This document shows positions 56,358-64,000 of a stretch of 64,000 bases of DNA, piece by piece (positions within the stretch are counted from its first letter, which is position 1; each line of letters opens with the position of its first letter). The DNA comes from Salinicola corii (GTDB taxonomy: Bacteria; Pseudomonadota; Gammaproteobacteria; Pseudomonadales; Halomonadaceae), in assembly GCF_008298015.1 (NCBI RefSeq), contig NZ_VTPX01000001.1:310001-374000 (forward strand), written 5' to 3'. The translations under genes and the position numbers were made by a program. The notes beneath the pieces were generated by a model. It did no database searches and was not told the DNA's origin. It saw only the letters and a program-made list of their open reading frames with translations.

Positions 56358-58205
56358 CTAGATCCAGAGTTTCTTCACCGGCTTGCCGCCGATGGAGAGG
56401 TTGACGAGGGCACGCGACACCACGATGCCGGTGAACATCGACGTGAGGATGCCGAGTGACAGGGTCACGGCGAAGCCCTTGATCGGACCTGTCCCGATCG
56501 AGAACAGCACGACCGCCACCAGCAACGTGGTGAGGTTGGCGTCGATGATCGAGGTGAAGGCACGACCATAACCGGCGTGAATCGCCTGCTGCGCCGGTGT
56601 CTTGCGTCTGAGCTCCTCTCTGATGCGCTCGTAGATCAGCACATTGGCATCCACCGCCATGCCCAGCGTCAGCACGATACCGGCGATGCCGGGCAGCGTC
56701 AGCGTGGCGCCGAGCAGCGACATGGCCGCGATCAGCAGCACCAGGTTGGCCGCCAGCGCGACATTGGCGATGACGCCGAACGCCTTGTAGCGAATCAGCA
56801 TGAACGCCACGACGAGCAGCCCGCCGACGATCACCGAGAAGATGCCGCGCTCGATGTTCTGTGCGCCCAGGCTGGGTCCTATTGTGCGCTCCTGCACGAA
56901 GTAGATCGGTGCGGCGAGGGAGCCGGAACGCAGCAGCAGCGCCAACTCGCTGGCTTCGGTGGGGGAGTCGAGACCGGTGATGCGGAAGCGGTTGCTGAGC
57001 GCGCTCTGCACCGTCGCCAGGCTGATGATGCTGCGGCTTGTCGTCGGGATGCGCTCCTCGACCTGCTGCCCATCCTGGGTGACCGTGCGAGTCTCTGTGC
57101 TGTGGTCGATGTACAACACCGCCATGTTGCGACCGATATTGGTGCGCGTTGCCTGATTCATCAGCGAGCCGCCGGTCCCATCGAGGTTGATGTTGACCTG
57201 AGGACGACCGTTCTGATCGAAGCCCTGGCTGGCGCTGGAGACGCGATCGCCGGTGATGATCACGTCACGCGACAAGGTGGCGGTGCGCTGCGGGTTGTTG
57301 CGGAACGGGAAGGTCTCCGTCTCGGAATCCGCGGCATCCGGGCGGGCCTCGAGACGGAACTCCAGGTTCGCCGTCGCACCCACGATGCGCTTGGCCTCGG
57401 CGGTATCCTGCACGCCGGGCAGTTCGACCACGATGCGGCTCGGGCCCTGGCGCTGTACCAGCGGTTCGGATACGCCGAGTTCGTTGACGCGATTGCGGAT
57501 TGTGGTCAGGTTCTGCTGGACTGCGTAATCCTGAATGTCCTTGATCGATTGTTCGGTCAGTGTCATGTCGAGGAATGCCCGGCGACCTTCGTTACGGTTA
57601 TCCAACTGAAATTCGTTGAATGTCTGGCTGATCTGTTCGCGTGCGGCATCACGGTCTTCGGTATTGGCGAATTCCAGGTGCAGCGCATTGTCGTCGACGT
57701 CGGTGGAACGGTAGCGAATGCGTTGATCGCGGAGATCGGCGCGAATCGCGCTGGCCGTGGCTTCGAGGCGCTGCTCGACGGCCGCCTTCATGTCGACCTC
57801 GAGCAGGAAGTGAACCCCACCACGAAGGTCGAGACCGAGTTTCATTGGCGCCGCGGAGAGGCTGGTTAGCCAGGACGGCGTGGAGTCGGCCAGATTGAGT
57901 GCCACGGTGTAGTTGTCGTCGAGTACGTCGTCGACCACATCGCGGGCGGGAAGCTGCTGTTCGGCATCGTTCAGCCGAATCAGGGCGGTATTATTGCCTG
58001 TCATCGCTGTCGATTTGACCTGGATATGGTCATCGGCCAGCGCCTGGGTAACACGGTCGAGCTGCTGACTGCCCAGAGAACCGTTGGTGGTGCTGATCTG
58101 GACGGCGGGATCCTGTGGGTAAAGATTGGGTAACGCGTAGATGACGCCAACCACACAGATGATGAGTATCAGCAGATACTTCCACAGGGGGTAACGATTG
58201 AGCAT
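56358..58205 (-). CDS. secD: Protein translocase subunit SecD
   Basis: A 615-residue SecD with the large periplasmic P1 domain between helices 1 and 2. Motifs LGLDLRGGVHFLLEVDM, LGATLTLPGIAGIVLTLGMAVDANVLIYERIREE are intact. Between yajC and secF as usual. Confidence 0.97.
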   Translation of the reverse strand: MLNRYPLWKYLLILIICVVGVIYALPNLYPQDPAVQISTTNGSLGSQQLDRVTQALADDHIQVKSTAMTGNNTALIRLNDAEQQLPARDVVDDVLDDNYTVALNLADSTPSWLTSLSAAPMKLGLDLRGGVHFLLEVDMKAAVEQRLEATASAIRADLRDQRIRYRSTDVDDNALHLEFANTEDRDAAREQISQTFNEFQLDNRNEGRRAFLDMTLTEQSIKDIQDYAVQQNLTTIRNRVNELGVSEPLVQRQGPSRIVVELPGVQDTAEAKRIVGATANLEFRLEARPDAADSETETFPFRNNPQRTATLSRDVIITGDRVSSASQGFDQNGRPQVNINLDGTGGSLMNQATRTNIGRNMAVLYIDHSTETRTVTQDGQQVEERIPTTSRSIISLATVQSALSNRFRITGLDSPTEASELALLLRSGSLAAPIYFVQERTIGPSLGAQNIERGIFSVIVGGLLVVAFMLIRYKAFGVIANVALAANLVLLIAAMSLLGATLTLPGIAGIVLTLGMAVDANVLIYERIREELRRKTPAQQAIHAGYGRAFTSIIDANLTTLLVAVVLFSIGTGPIKGFAVTLSLGILTSMFTGIVVSRALVNLSIGGKPVKKLWI

Positions 58206-58310
58206 GGAAGCCCTGTCCTTTCAATCAATGACGATCGGGGCAATGACCGTCGTGCGAAGAGTGTCGCGGAAAGAGACGGCTGCCGACGGGAGGGCCGGCA
58301 GCCAGGAGAG

Positions 58311-58643
58311 TTACAGCGACTTCAACGTGCCTTTGGGAAGAACGGAGGCTACCGCGCTCTTCTGAACGCTGACGACGGTGCCTTCGGCGATCTCCATGCT
58401 GATGAAATCGTCGGTCACATTGGTGATGCGGCCGAGCAGCCCGCCACCGATCACGATTTCGTCACCCTTGGACAGGTTGTTGACCAGTTTCTTGTGCTCC
58501 TTCGCGCGCTTTGACTGCGGACGCCACAGCAGGAAGTAGAAGATCAACACAAAGCCGACCAGCATGATGATCTGGGCAATACCACCGCCGGCAGGGCCGC
58601 CCGCATCCTGGGCGTGAGCCGCAGGGATGAAAAAGTCCAGCAT
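58311..58643 (-). CDS. yajC: Preprotein translocase subunit YajC
   Basis: A 110-residue single-helix membrane protein, part of the SecDF-YajC complex. It has the family helix (IAQIIMLVGFVLIFYFLLWR), RPQSKRAKEHKKLV and GDEIVIGGGLLGRI. GGAG precedes ATG at 58643. Confidence 0.96.
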   Translation of the reverse strand: MLDFFIPAAHAQDAGGPAGGGIAQIIMLVGFVLIFYFLLWRPQSKRAKEHKKLVNNLSKGDEIVIGGGLLGRITNVTDDFISMEIAEGTVVSVQKSAVASVLPKGTLKSL

Positions 58644-58747
58644 GGATGTTTCTCCGAAGATTGTGTGAGGAAATGGTCGTGTAATGAAACGGTTACTTGG
58701 GTGAGACTGACGAACGGCAGATCATCGACGTGCCGGTTCGGATCGTG

Positions 58748-59905
<1,158 letters not shown>

Positions 59906-59908
59906 TCA

Positions 59909-60003
59909 ACGCGCCCGAAGCCGCGCGCAAAAAAGCCTATGCATAAACGCGTCCGAAGCCGTGCAGAGCCTGTGACACAGACGCGCCGAAGTCGTGCGCA
60001 AAA
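59909..60003 (-). repeat. Three imperfect hairpin repeats in the tgt leader
   Basis: Units at 59909, 59947 and 59981 share ACGCG.CCGAAG.CG.GCGCAAA-like sequence, 34-38 bases apart. On the minus strand each gives a CUUCGG-centred hairpin, i.e. a UUCG tetraloop with CG arms in the first two copies; the third is less regular. They occupy most of the queA-tgt gap. Confidence 0.6.
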
Positions 60004-60013
60004 CGTTTGTGGG

Positions 60014-61051
60014 TCAGCTTGGCTGACGGGTCAAAAACATTGCGTCGCCATAGCTGAAAAAGCGGTACCGCTCGGCGACGGCCTCCTGATAGGCGCGCAT
60101 GACGGCGGCGTAACCGGCAAATGAGGAGACCAGCATCAAGAGCGTCGACTCCGGCAGATGGAAGTTGGTGACCAGCGCATCCACGCAGTGCCAGCGATAG
60201 CCCGGGTAGATGAAGATATCGGTTTCACCGCGATACGGTGCCAGCTCGCCATTGACGCCCTGGCTGGCGGTTTCCAGACAACGCACGCTGGTGGTGCCGA
60301 CGGCGACCACTTTGTTGCCGGCGGCGTGGGCGCGATTGACCCGTTCACAGACCGATTCGTCCACCTCCAGCCACTCGCTGTGCATGTGATGTTCGCGGAT
60401 GTCGTCGACACGCACCGGCTGGAAGGTGCCGGCACCGACATGAAGGGTGACGAAGGCCGTCTCGACGCCCTTGGCGCGCAGGGCCTCCATCAGCGTCTCG
60501 TCGAAATGCAGCCCGGCGGTCGGCGCGGCAACGGCGCCCTCGCGGCGGGCGTAGACGGTCTGATAGCGCTCGCGGTCGGCCAACTCGTCTTCACGGGTGA
60601 TGTAGGGCGGCAACGGCATGTGGCCATGCCGCTCCAGCAGGGCGATCAGCGGCGTCTCGCCCAGGAAGCGAAGTTCGAACAGCGCCTCCTGACGCCCCTC
60701 GACGACGGCATGAATGTCGCCTTCGAAGATCAGCTCGGTACCCGGTTTGGGCGACTTGCTGGCGCGTAGATGAGCCAGCCCGCGATGGGTGTCCAGCGGT
60801 CGCTCCAGCAGCATCTCCACCTTGCCGCCGCTGGCTTTCTGGCCGAACAACCGTGCCGGGATCACCCGGGTGTCGTTGAAAACCACCACATCGCCGGGCT
60901 CGAGCCGAGCCAACAGGTCGGGGAACCGAGCGTGCTCCAGCGCGCCGGACTCACCGTCGACGCACAGCAGGCGACAGTCGGTGCGCTGTTCGGAAGGATA
61001 ACGAGCGATCAGTTCGTCGGGCAGATCAAAATGGAAATCGGCGCGCTGCAT
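60014..61051 (-). CDS. queA: S-adenosylmethionine:tRNA ribosyltransferase-isomerase
   Basis: A 345-residue enzyme converting preQ1 in tRNA to epoxyqueuosine. Motifs: [63 protein letters not shown]. Start 61051 (MQRADFHF); no strong ribosome-binding site. Upstream of tgt. Divergent from the tRNA-Leu gene. Confidence 0.95.
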   Translation of the reverse strand: MQRADFHFDLPDELIARYPSEQRTDCRLLCVDGESGALEHARFPDLLARLEPGDVVVFNDTRVIPARLFGQKASGGKVEMLLERPLDTHRGLAHLRASKSPKPGTELIFEGDIHAVVEGRQEALFELRFLGETPLIALLERHGHMPLPPYITREDELADRERYQTVYARREGAVAAPTAGLHFDETLMEALRAKGVETAFVTLHVGAGTFQPVRVDDIREHHMHSEWLEVDESVCERVNRAHAAGNKVVAVGTTSVRCLETASQGVNGELAPYRGETDIFIYPGYRWHCVDALVTNFHLPESTLLMLVSSFAGYAAVMRAYQEAVAERYRFFSYGDAMFLTRQPS

Positions 61052-61145
61052 GGCGTAGGTCGCGTATCGGTCGAGTCTGGATGGGCGGGTGGTATCTGAA
61101 AGGGCGCCATCATAAAGCACGCGGCCGATTAAGTCAGCGTGATGA

Positions 61146-61173
61146 TTGACGCCGGGCCGGGCGTCCGTATAAT
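61146..61173 (+). promoter_or_regulatory. Promoter of tRNA-Leu
   Basis: TTGACG (61146-61151), 16 bases, then a perfect TATAAT (61168-61173). The following GCGTC discriminator is G+C-rich, as for stringently controlled tRNA genes. Confidence 0.8.
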
Positions 61174-61184
61174 GCGTCTCCGCT

Positions 61185-61271
61185 GCCGGCGTGGCGGAAT
61201 TGGTAGACGCAGCGGATTCAAAATCCGCCGCTGGAAACAGTGTGTCGGTTCGAGTCCGACCGCCGGCACCA
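61185..61271 (+). tRNA. tRNA-Leu(CAA)
   Basis: An 87-base tRNA with CCA encoded. Acceptor GCCGGCG pairs with CGCCGGC, discriminator A. The anticodon stem GCGGA/TCCGC encloses TTCAAAA, giving anticodon CAA (reads UUG). A long variable arm (class II) and T-loop TTCGAGT support tRNA-Leu. A consensus promoter lies 12 bases upstream. No clear terminator follows. Confidence 0.95.
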
Positions 61272-61635
61272 TCCGCAAAATCAATACCTTAGATTCGTTG
61301 TCTCCCTTTCTGTTTCACCTTTGTTTCAGTGCTTGGTCGCGGTTTGGTCACAGAACGCCGCAACAAGGCTCGGCATTCTGTGTATGACCCTTGGGCGGCT
61401 TCCGCTCCTGTATCTTGCGCTATGGCTGGGTGGCTTTCCGTCCTATGAATGCCGGCGAGCCACTGATTGTTTGGGCATCGGTCAACGATTCTGTAATGAC
61501 TGTTGAATGTTCGGCGATCGAGGTTTCTTGCTTACTACGACTTTAGCCGGTGGCTAAATGACGCACCGCTTATGCGTGGCTCGTCTTGTCACGACATTGC
61601 TATGATGCGGGATCAAAACTTGGGGAGTGGGGAGC
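61272..61635. other. Gene-poor, lower-G+C stretch after tRNA-Leu
   Basis: These 364 bases have lower G+C than the core and no ORF I trust. Short open frames here overlap the tRNA or lack ribosome-binding sites. I looked for a second copy of the tRNA 3' end as an attachment site and saw none in the window. Confidence 0.5.
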
Positions 61636-62250
61636 ATGATAAGTGTATTGACGTTCTTGCTGATTTTCGTGGGTGTCGCCGTCTCCGTTTATCAGGTCTA
61701 CGACATTTATTACGCTCAGAACTTTGAGGACGACGAGCGTCAGGCGAGCAGTGAAACGCCCCTGGGTCAGCTTTCGCAACAGGCTGAGCGGTATGCGGCC
61801 ACTGGCGAGCCCCAGCGGTTGTTGGATATCGCGGGTCGACTTTTCGGGGCGCACTTCGATCAGCGTCTCTTGCTCTCCGCGGCTTCGCTGCCGAACGCTC
61901 CACAATACCTGGGAGCGCTGCTGCGCCGGGGCCGGCGCATCGTCATCAACGGCCGGCTCAGGGTGCGTCACCCGCTGGCGTGGAAGACCAACCTGCCCCG
62001 CAGGGACAGCCGCCCGGTGTTACTGACACTCGTGCTGGTCAACTGCCTGGTGGTCATGTTTCTGGGCGGGCTGAGTCTGTATACCATCGCCTATCGCGTA
62101 CCGGTGGAATCGCTGGCGTGGATGAATAGTGATTGGATATTGATGTTGCTCATCTATGCCGTGATCGCCATGACCCATGGTATTTCCAGGCTCGATGGCT
62201 ACCTGCACGATCTCTACCTGATCGGTACGCTGAGTCGAACCGCGGGGTAG
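61636..62250 (+). CDS. Membrane protein, unknown function
   Basis: A 204-residue protein with an N-terminal helix (ISVLTFLLIFVGVAVSVYQV), a soluble middle and two C-terminal helices (VLLTLVLVNCLVVMFLGGL and WILMLLIYAVIAMTH). GGGGAG lies 6 bases before the ATG. I do not recognise a family. It follows the tRNA-Leu flank. Confidence 0.6.
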   Translation: MISVLTFLLIFVGVAVSVYQVYDIYYAQNFEDDERQASSETPLGQLSQQAERYAATGEPQRLLDIAGRLFGAHFDQRLLLSAASLPNAPQYLGALLRRGRRIVINGRLRVRHPLAWKTNLPRRDSRPVLLTLVLVNCLVVMFLGGLSLYTIAYRVPVESLAWMNSDWILMLLIYAVIAMTHGISRLDGYLHDLYLIGTLSRTAG

Positions 62251-62280
62251 CGGCTCTCGATGGGAGCGCCTGGCCGAGCG

Positions 62281-62490
62281 TCATTCGCCGGAGCTTGCTT
62301 CCCGCTCGGGGACGGACCAGGTGCTATGGCCGCCGGTTTCCTGGCTGTTGAGAAGTTCCACGCGTCGTCTTGCGTTGGCTTCGCGATGGTACACATCGAC
62401 AGTCAGGTTGCCGTTGTGCGTATCGGTAATGGTGAAGTGCTGATGTAAGGTACCAGCCTGTTTGATTCTTACGATATAGCGCCTGAACAT
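62281..62490 (-). CDS. Small protein, 69 residues, unknown
   Basis: Starts at 62490 (MFRRYIVRIKQAG) after AGGA; a longer frame to 62547 lacks a site. Charged and soluble, with a strand-rich middle (FTITDTHNGNLTVDVYHREANAR) that looks like a DNA- or RNA-associated small beta protein, but no family is recognised. Convergent with the membrane protein gene. Confidence 0.5.
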   Translation of the reverse strand: MFRRYIVRIKQAGTLHQHFTITDTHNGNLTVDVYHREANARRRVELLNSQETGGHSTWSVPEREASSGE

Positions 62491-62782
62491 CTCGATTCCT
62501 GCTTTACTTTGATTAATAGATTCTAATATAGGCTTCCGTGCGTTCAAACTGGATTCTGTTACCTCGAGGTCATGAGGCGGACGGTGCGAGTCACGAGAGG
62601 CAATGCACGATAGGTCGAACGCCTCGCCGTCGACAGGGCGCCATCATTCAGTATGCCCGGCTTGTGGAGGGGGCCGTCGAGCGTTCCTCCACCAGCCATT
62701 TTACCCCGGCTATCTAACCGATGTTATGTAACTCGCCTGTCTAACATGCTGTCATGCTTGAAAAATTCAAGAAGGCAAATGC

Positions 62783-63513
62783 ATGGGTCAGCAGGAAGGC
62801 TGTATTGCCCTCCATTTTAGTCACTACGGAAAACTCTCGGAAAATGATCGCCGTCAGCTCGATGCCCTGGAAGGTGCCTCGACGAGTATTGCCAAGGGGC
62901 AAGTGCTCTGGCACGAGGGCGACATTGCGCGGGACTTCTGTGCCTTGCAAAGTGGATGGGCCTATTCGTTTCGCCACCTGGAGGGTGGGCCCGCCATATT
63001 CTGGAGATCTACCTGCCCGGCGATGTCATCGGACTGCACAAATTCCCGTTCAAGCAGAGGCTCTCCAGCGTGGCCATGCTCGAAGATGGCGAGGTTCGAT
63101 CGGTCGCCAATCGGCAGCTGCTGAACCTGTTTCGTGAATCGATCCGCCTTACCCCGGCCTGCTTCGCGGTCTGCTCGTATCAGCAGGCGGTGCTGAGTGA
63201 GAGGTTGATCCACCTTTCCCGGCGGAGTGCTCGCCAACGAGTGGCGTATCTGTTGTTCGAGATAGGCTGCCGTCTGCGGCGCAACAACGAAGAGATGCTG
63301 CGGGAGCGCTTTCGTTTGCCGCTATCCCAGCAGCAGCTTGCGGATGCGCTGGGACTGTCTCCGGTGCATGTCAGTCGCACGCTGACGGCGTTCCGTCAGG
63401 AAGGGCTGCTCAGGCTCGCGCGTGGTTGGGTGCACATGCTCGATATACAGGCGCTGGCTTGCGAGGGAAGTGTTGTAGGCTGTCTGCAGGATCGTGTGGT
63501 TCAGGCGGTTTGA
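62783..63513 (+). pseudogene. Crp/Fnr-family regulator, frameshifted
   Basis: The cyclic-nucleotide-like sensor domain reads from ATG 62783 (GKLSENDRRQLDALEGAS, LWHEGDIARDFCALQSGWAYSFRHLE) and then shifts frame around 62985-62996 into RHILEIYLPGDVIGLHKFPF…LSQQQLADALGLSPVHVSRTLTAFRQEGLLRL, a complete Crp-type helix-turn-helix. Adding one C to the GGGCCC run restores one reading frame of about 243 residues. There is no N-terminal Fe-S cysteine cluster, so it is a FixK/Crp-like branch rather than classical Fnr. Pseudogene or one-base sequencing error. Confidence 0.8.
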
Positions 63514-63633
63514 ATGCTGGCGCTCCACCCATGATCCGATTGAGCGGGGAGGCGACGGGCCGATTCCGGCAGGCTTGCCTGAATGTGTGCTTTCCTAAGA
63601 GGCAAGTGCTGAAGGGTAACCTCCATGCACAAA

Positions 63634-63657
63634 AACCCCGCCCTCGTCGATGACGAG
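63634..63657 (-). terminator. Terminator of the AhpD-like gene
   Basis: CTCGTC and GACGAG form a 6-bp stem around GAT; on the minus strand a G+C-rich stretch and then TTTTT follow. It lies 36 bases past the stop of the partial gene. Confidence 0.65.
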
Positions 63658-63692
63658 AGCGAGTCGAGATGAAGCCAAGTGCCGAGTTCGGA

Positions 63693-64000
63693 CTAGACGG
63701 CGGCGCGGCGCGAGGCGCGGCTCAGTGCGCTGGTCATTTCGATGGCCATGGTCAGATCCGCTAGTTCCCGCGGGGAGAACGCGTTCAACGCCAGCTTGCG
63801 AGTTGTCGGATTAGCGGGGCGGAAATGGGTGAAGGACTCACACCATGCCAATGCCGCTTTCTCTCTCTCGTCGAACTCGTCGGATTCAGCCCAGGCGGTC
63901 AATGCCATCAGCTTGCTGGGGGAGATGCCCAGCGCTTCGGCCTGCTCGCGGCGGAAGTGCGTGCAGCTCAGGCAGCCGTTGATTTGTGAGGCACGCAATT
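63693..64000 (-). CDS. AhpD/carboxymuconolactone decarboxylase-like protein, partial
   Basis: The C-terminal about 102 residues of a CMD/AhpD-fold protein; the 5' end is outside the window. The peroxidase-type CxxC is seen in INGCLSCTHFRREQAE, and the helix-rich remainder (KAALAWCESFTHF, LADLTMAIEMTSALSR) fits the family. AhpD-like enzymes handle alkylhydroperoxides or act as lactone decarboxylases. Starts called inside the window are not the true start. Confidence 0.8.
   Translation of the reverse strand, partial: LRASQINGCLSCTHFRREQAEALGISPSKLMALTAWAESDEFDEREKAALAWCESFTHFRPANPTTRKLALNAFSPRELADLTMAIEMTSALSRASRRAAV

Noticed and set aside
61139-61387. 82-codon frame across the tRNA-Leu
   Set aside because: It overlaps a well-formed tRNA and its promoter and has no recognisable protein features.
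62701-62760. Repeated TCTAAC motifs before the Crp/Fnr gene
   Set aside because: Only two short copies; too little to call an operator.

Overview
The window looks like chromosomal DNA of a high-G+C gammaproteobacterium, most probably a halophile of the Halomonadaceae (Halomonas/Salinicola/Chromohalobacter type). The placement rests on gene order, which follows Pseudomonas-like core blocks, and on gene content: Trk potassium uptake, a BCCT transporter and sodium-driven symporters. The genus cannot be fixed from this sequence alone. No phage, insertion sequence, CRISPR array or plasmid gene was found.

Layout. (1) 1-11,100 is accessory: a frameshifted TauE/SafE permease; an isochorismatase-like hydrolase and a pirin divergent from a LysR regulator; an alpha/beta hydrolase divergent from a second LysR; a cold-shock protein; VOC and GFA proteins; zinc-independent ribosomal protein L31 (rpmE2) with a candidate Zur operator; a CHAD protein; a BCCT transporter. 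(2) 11,100-17,520 holds a small heat-shock gene with a sigma-32-like promoter and a ROSE-like leader hairpin, a TraB-like membrane protein, an SstT symporter, and trkH-trkA. (3) 17,687-21,089 (dodecin, pncA, LysR, MFS) lies inside the usual trkA-rsmB neighbourhood. (4) 21,189-30,293 is the translation/recombination/biosynthesis block rsmB-fmt-def, LysM protein-dprA, a class C acid phosphatase, tsaC-hemF-aroE; tsaC is preceded by a tandem 23-bp repeat that runs into its start codon. (5) 30,611-33,766 has an M48 lipoprotein protease, a lipoprotein, a DUF815 ATPase and two small coupled ORFs. (6) 33,728-45,761 on the minus strand is the envelope/isoprenoid/Fe-S block iscR-iscS-iscA-ndk-rlmN-pilW-rodZ-ispG-hisS-yfgM-bamB-der. 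It lacks iscU, hscB, hscA, fdx and iscX, which normally sit between iscS/iscA and ndk. (7) trmJ and suhB are divergent; this SuhB has lost most of the phosphatase metal ligands. (8) 47,780-55,217 is an accessory insertion: a GDSL autotransporter esterase, a sodium-solute symporter, a guanidino-compound ureohydrolase, its probable sigma-54 activator, and an AI-2E-type permease. (9) 55,442-61,051 is secF-secD-yajC-tgt-queA. (10) tRNA-Leu(CAA) is followed by a short accessory stretch with a frameshifted Crp/Fnr regulator and an AhpD-like gene cut by the window end.

How the genes work together. Potassium uptake (TrkH/TrkA) and solute transporters fit osmoadaptation. QueA and Tgt make queuosine in tRNA; YajC/SecD/SecF assist protein export; BamB builds outer-membrane proteins, including presumably the autotransporter. 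The strongest regulatory predictions are a heat-responsive hsp20 leader, a Zur-controlled rpmE2, and a self-contained sigma-54 circuit for guanidino-compound uptake and hydrolysis. Coordinates of starts were chosen by ribosome-binding site and family alignment where several were possible.
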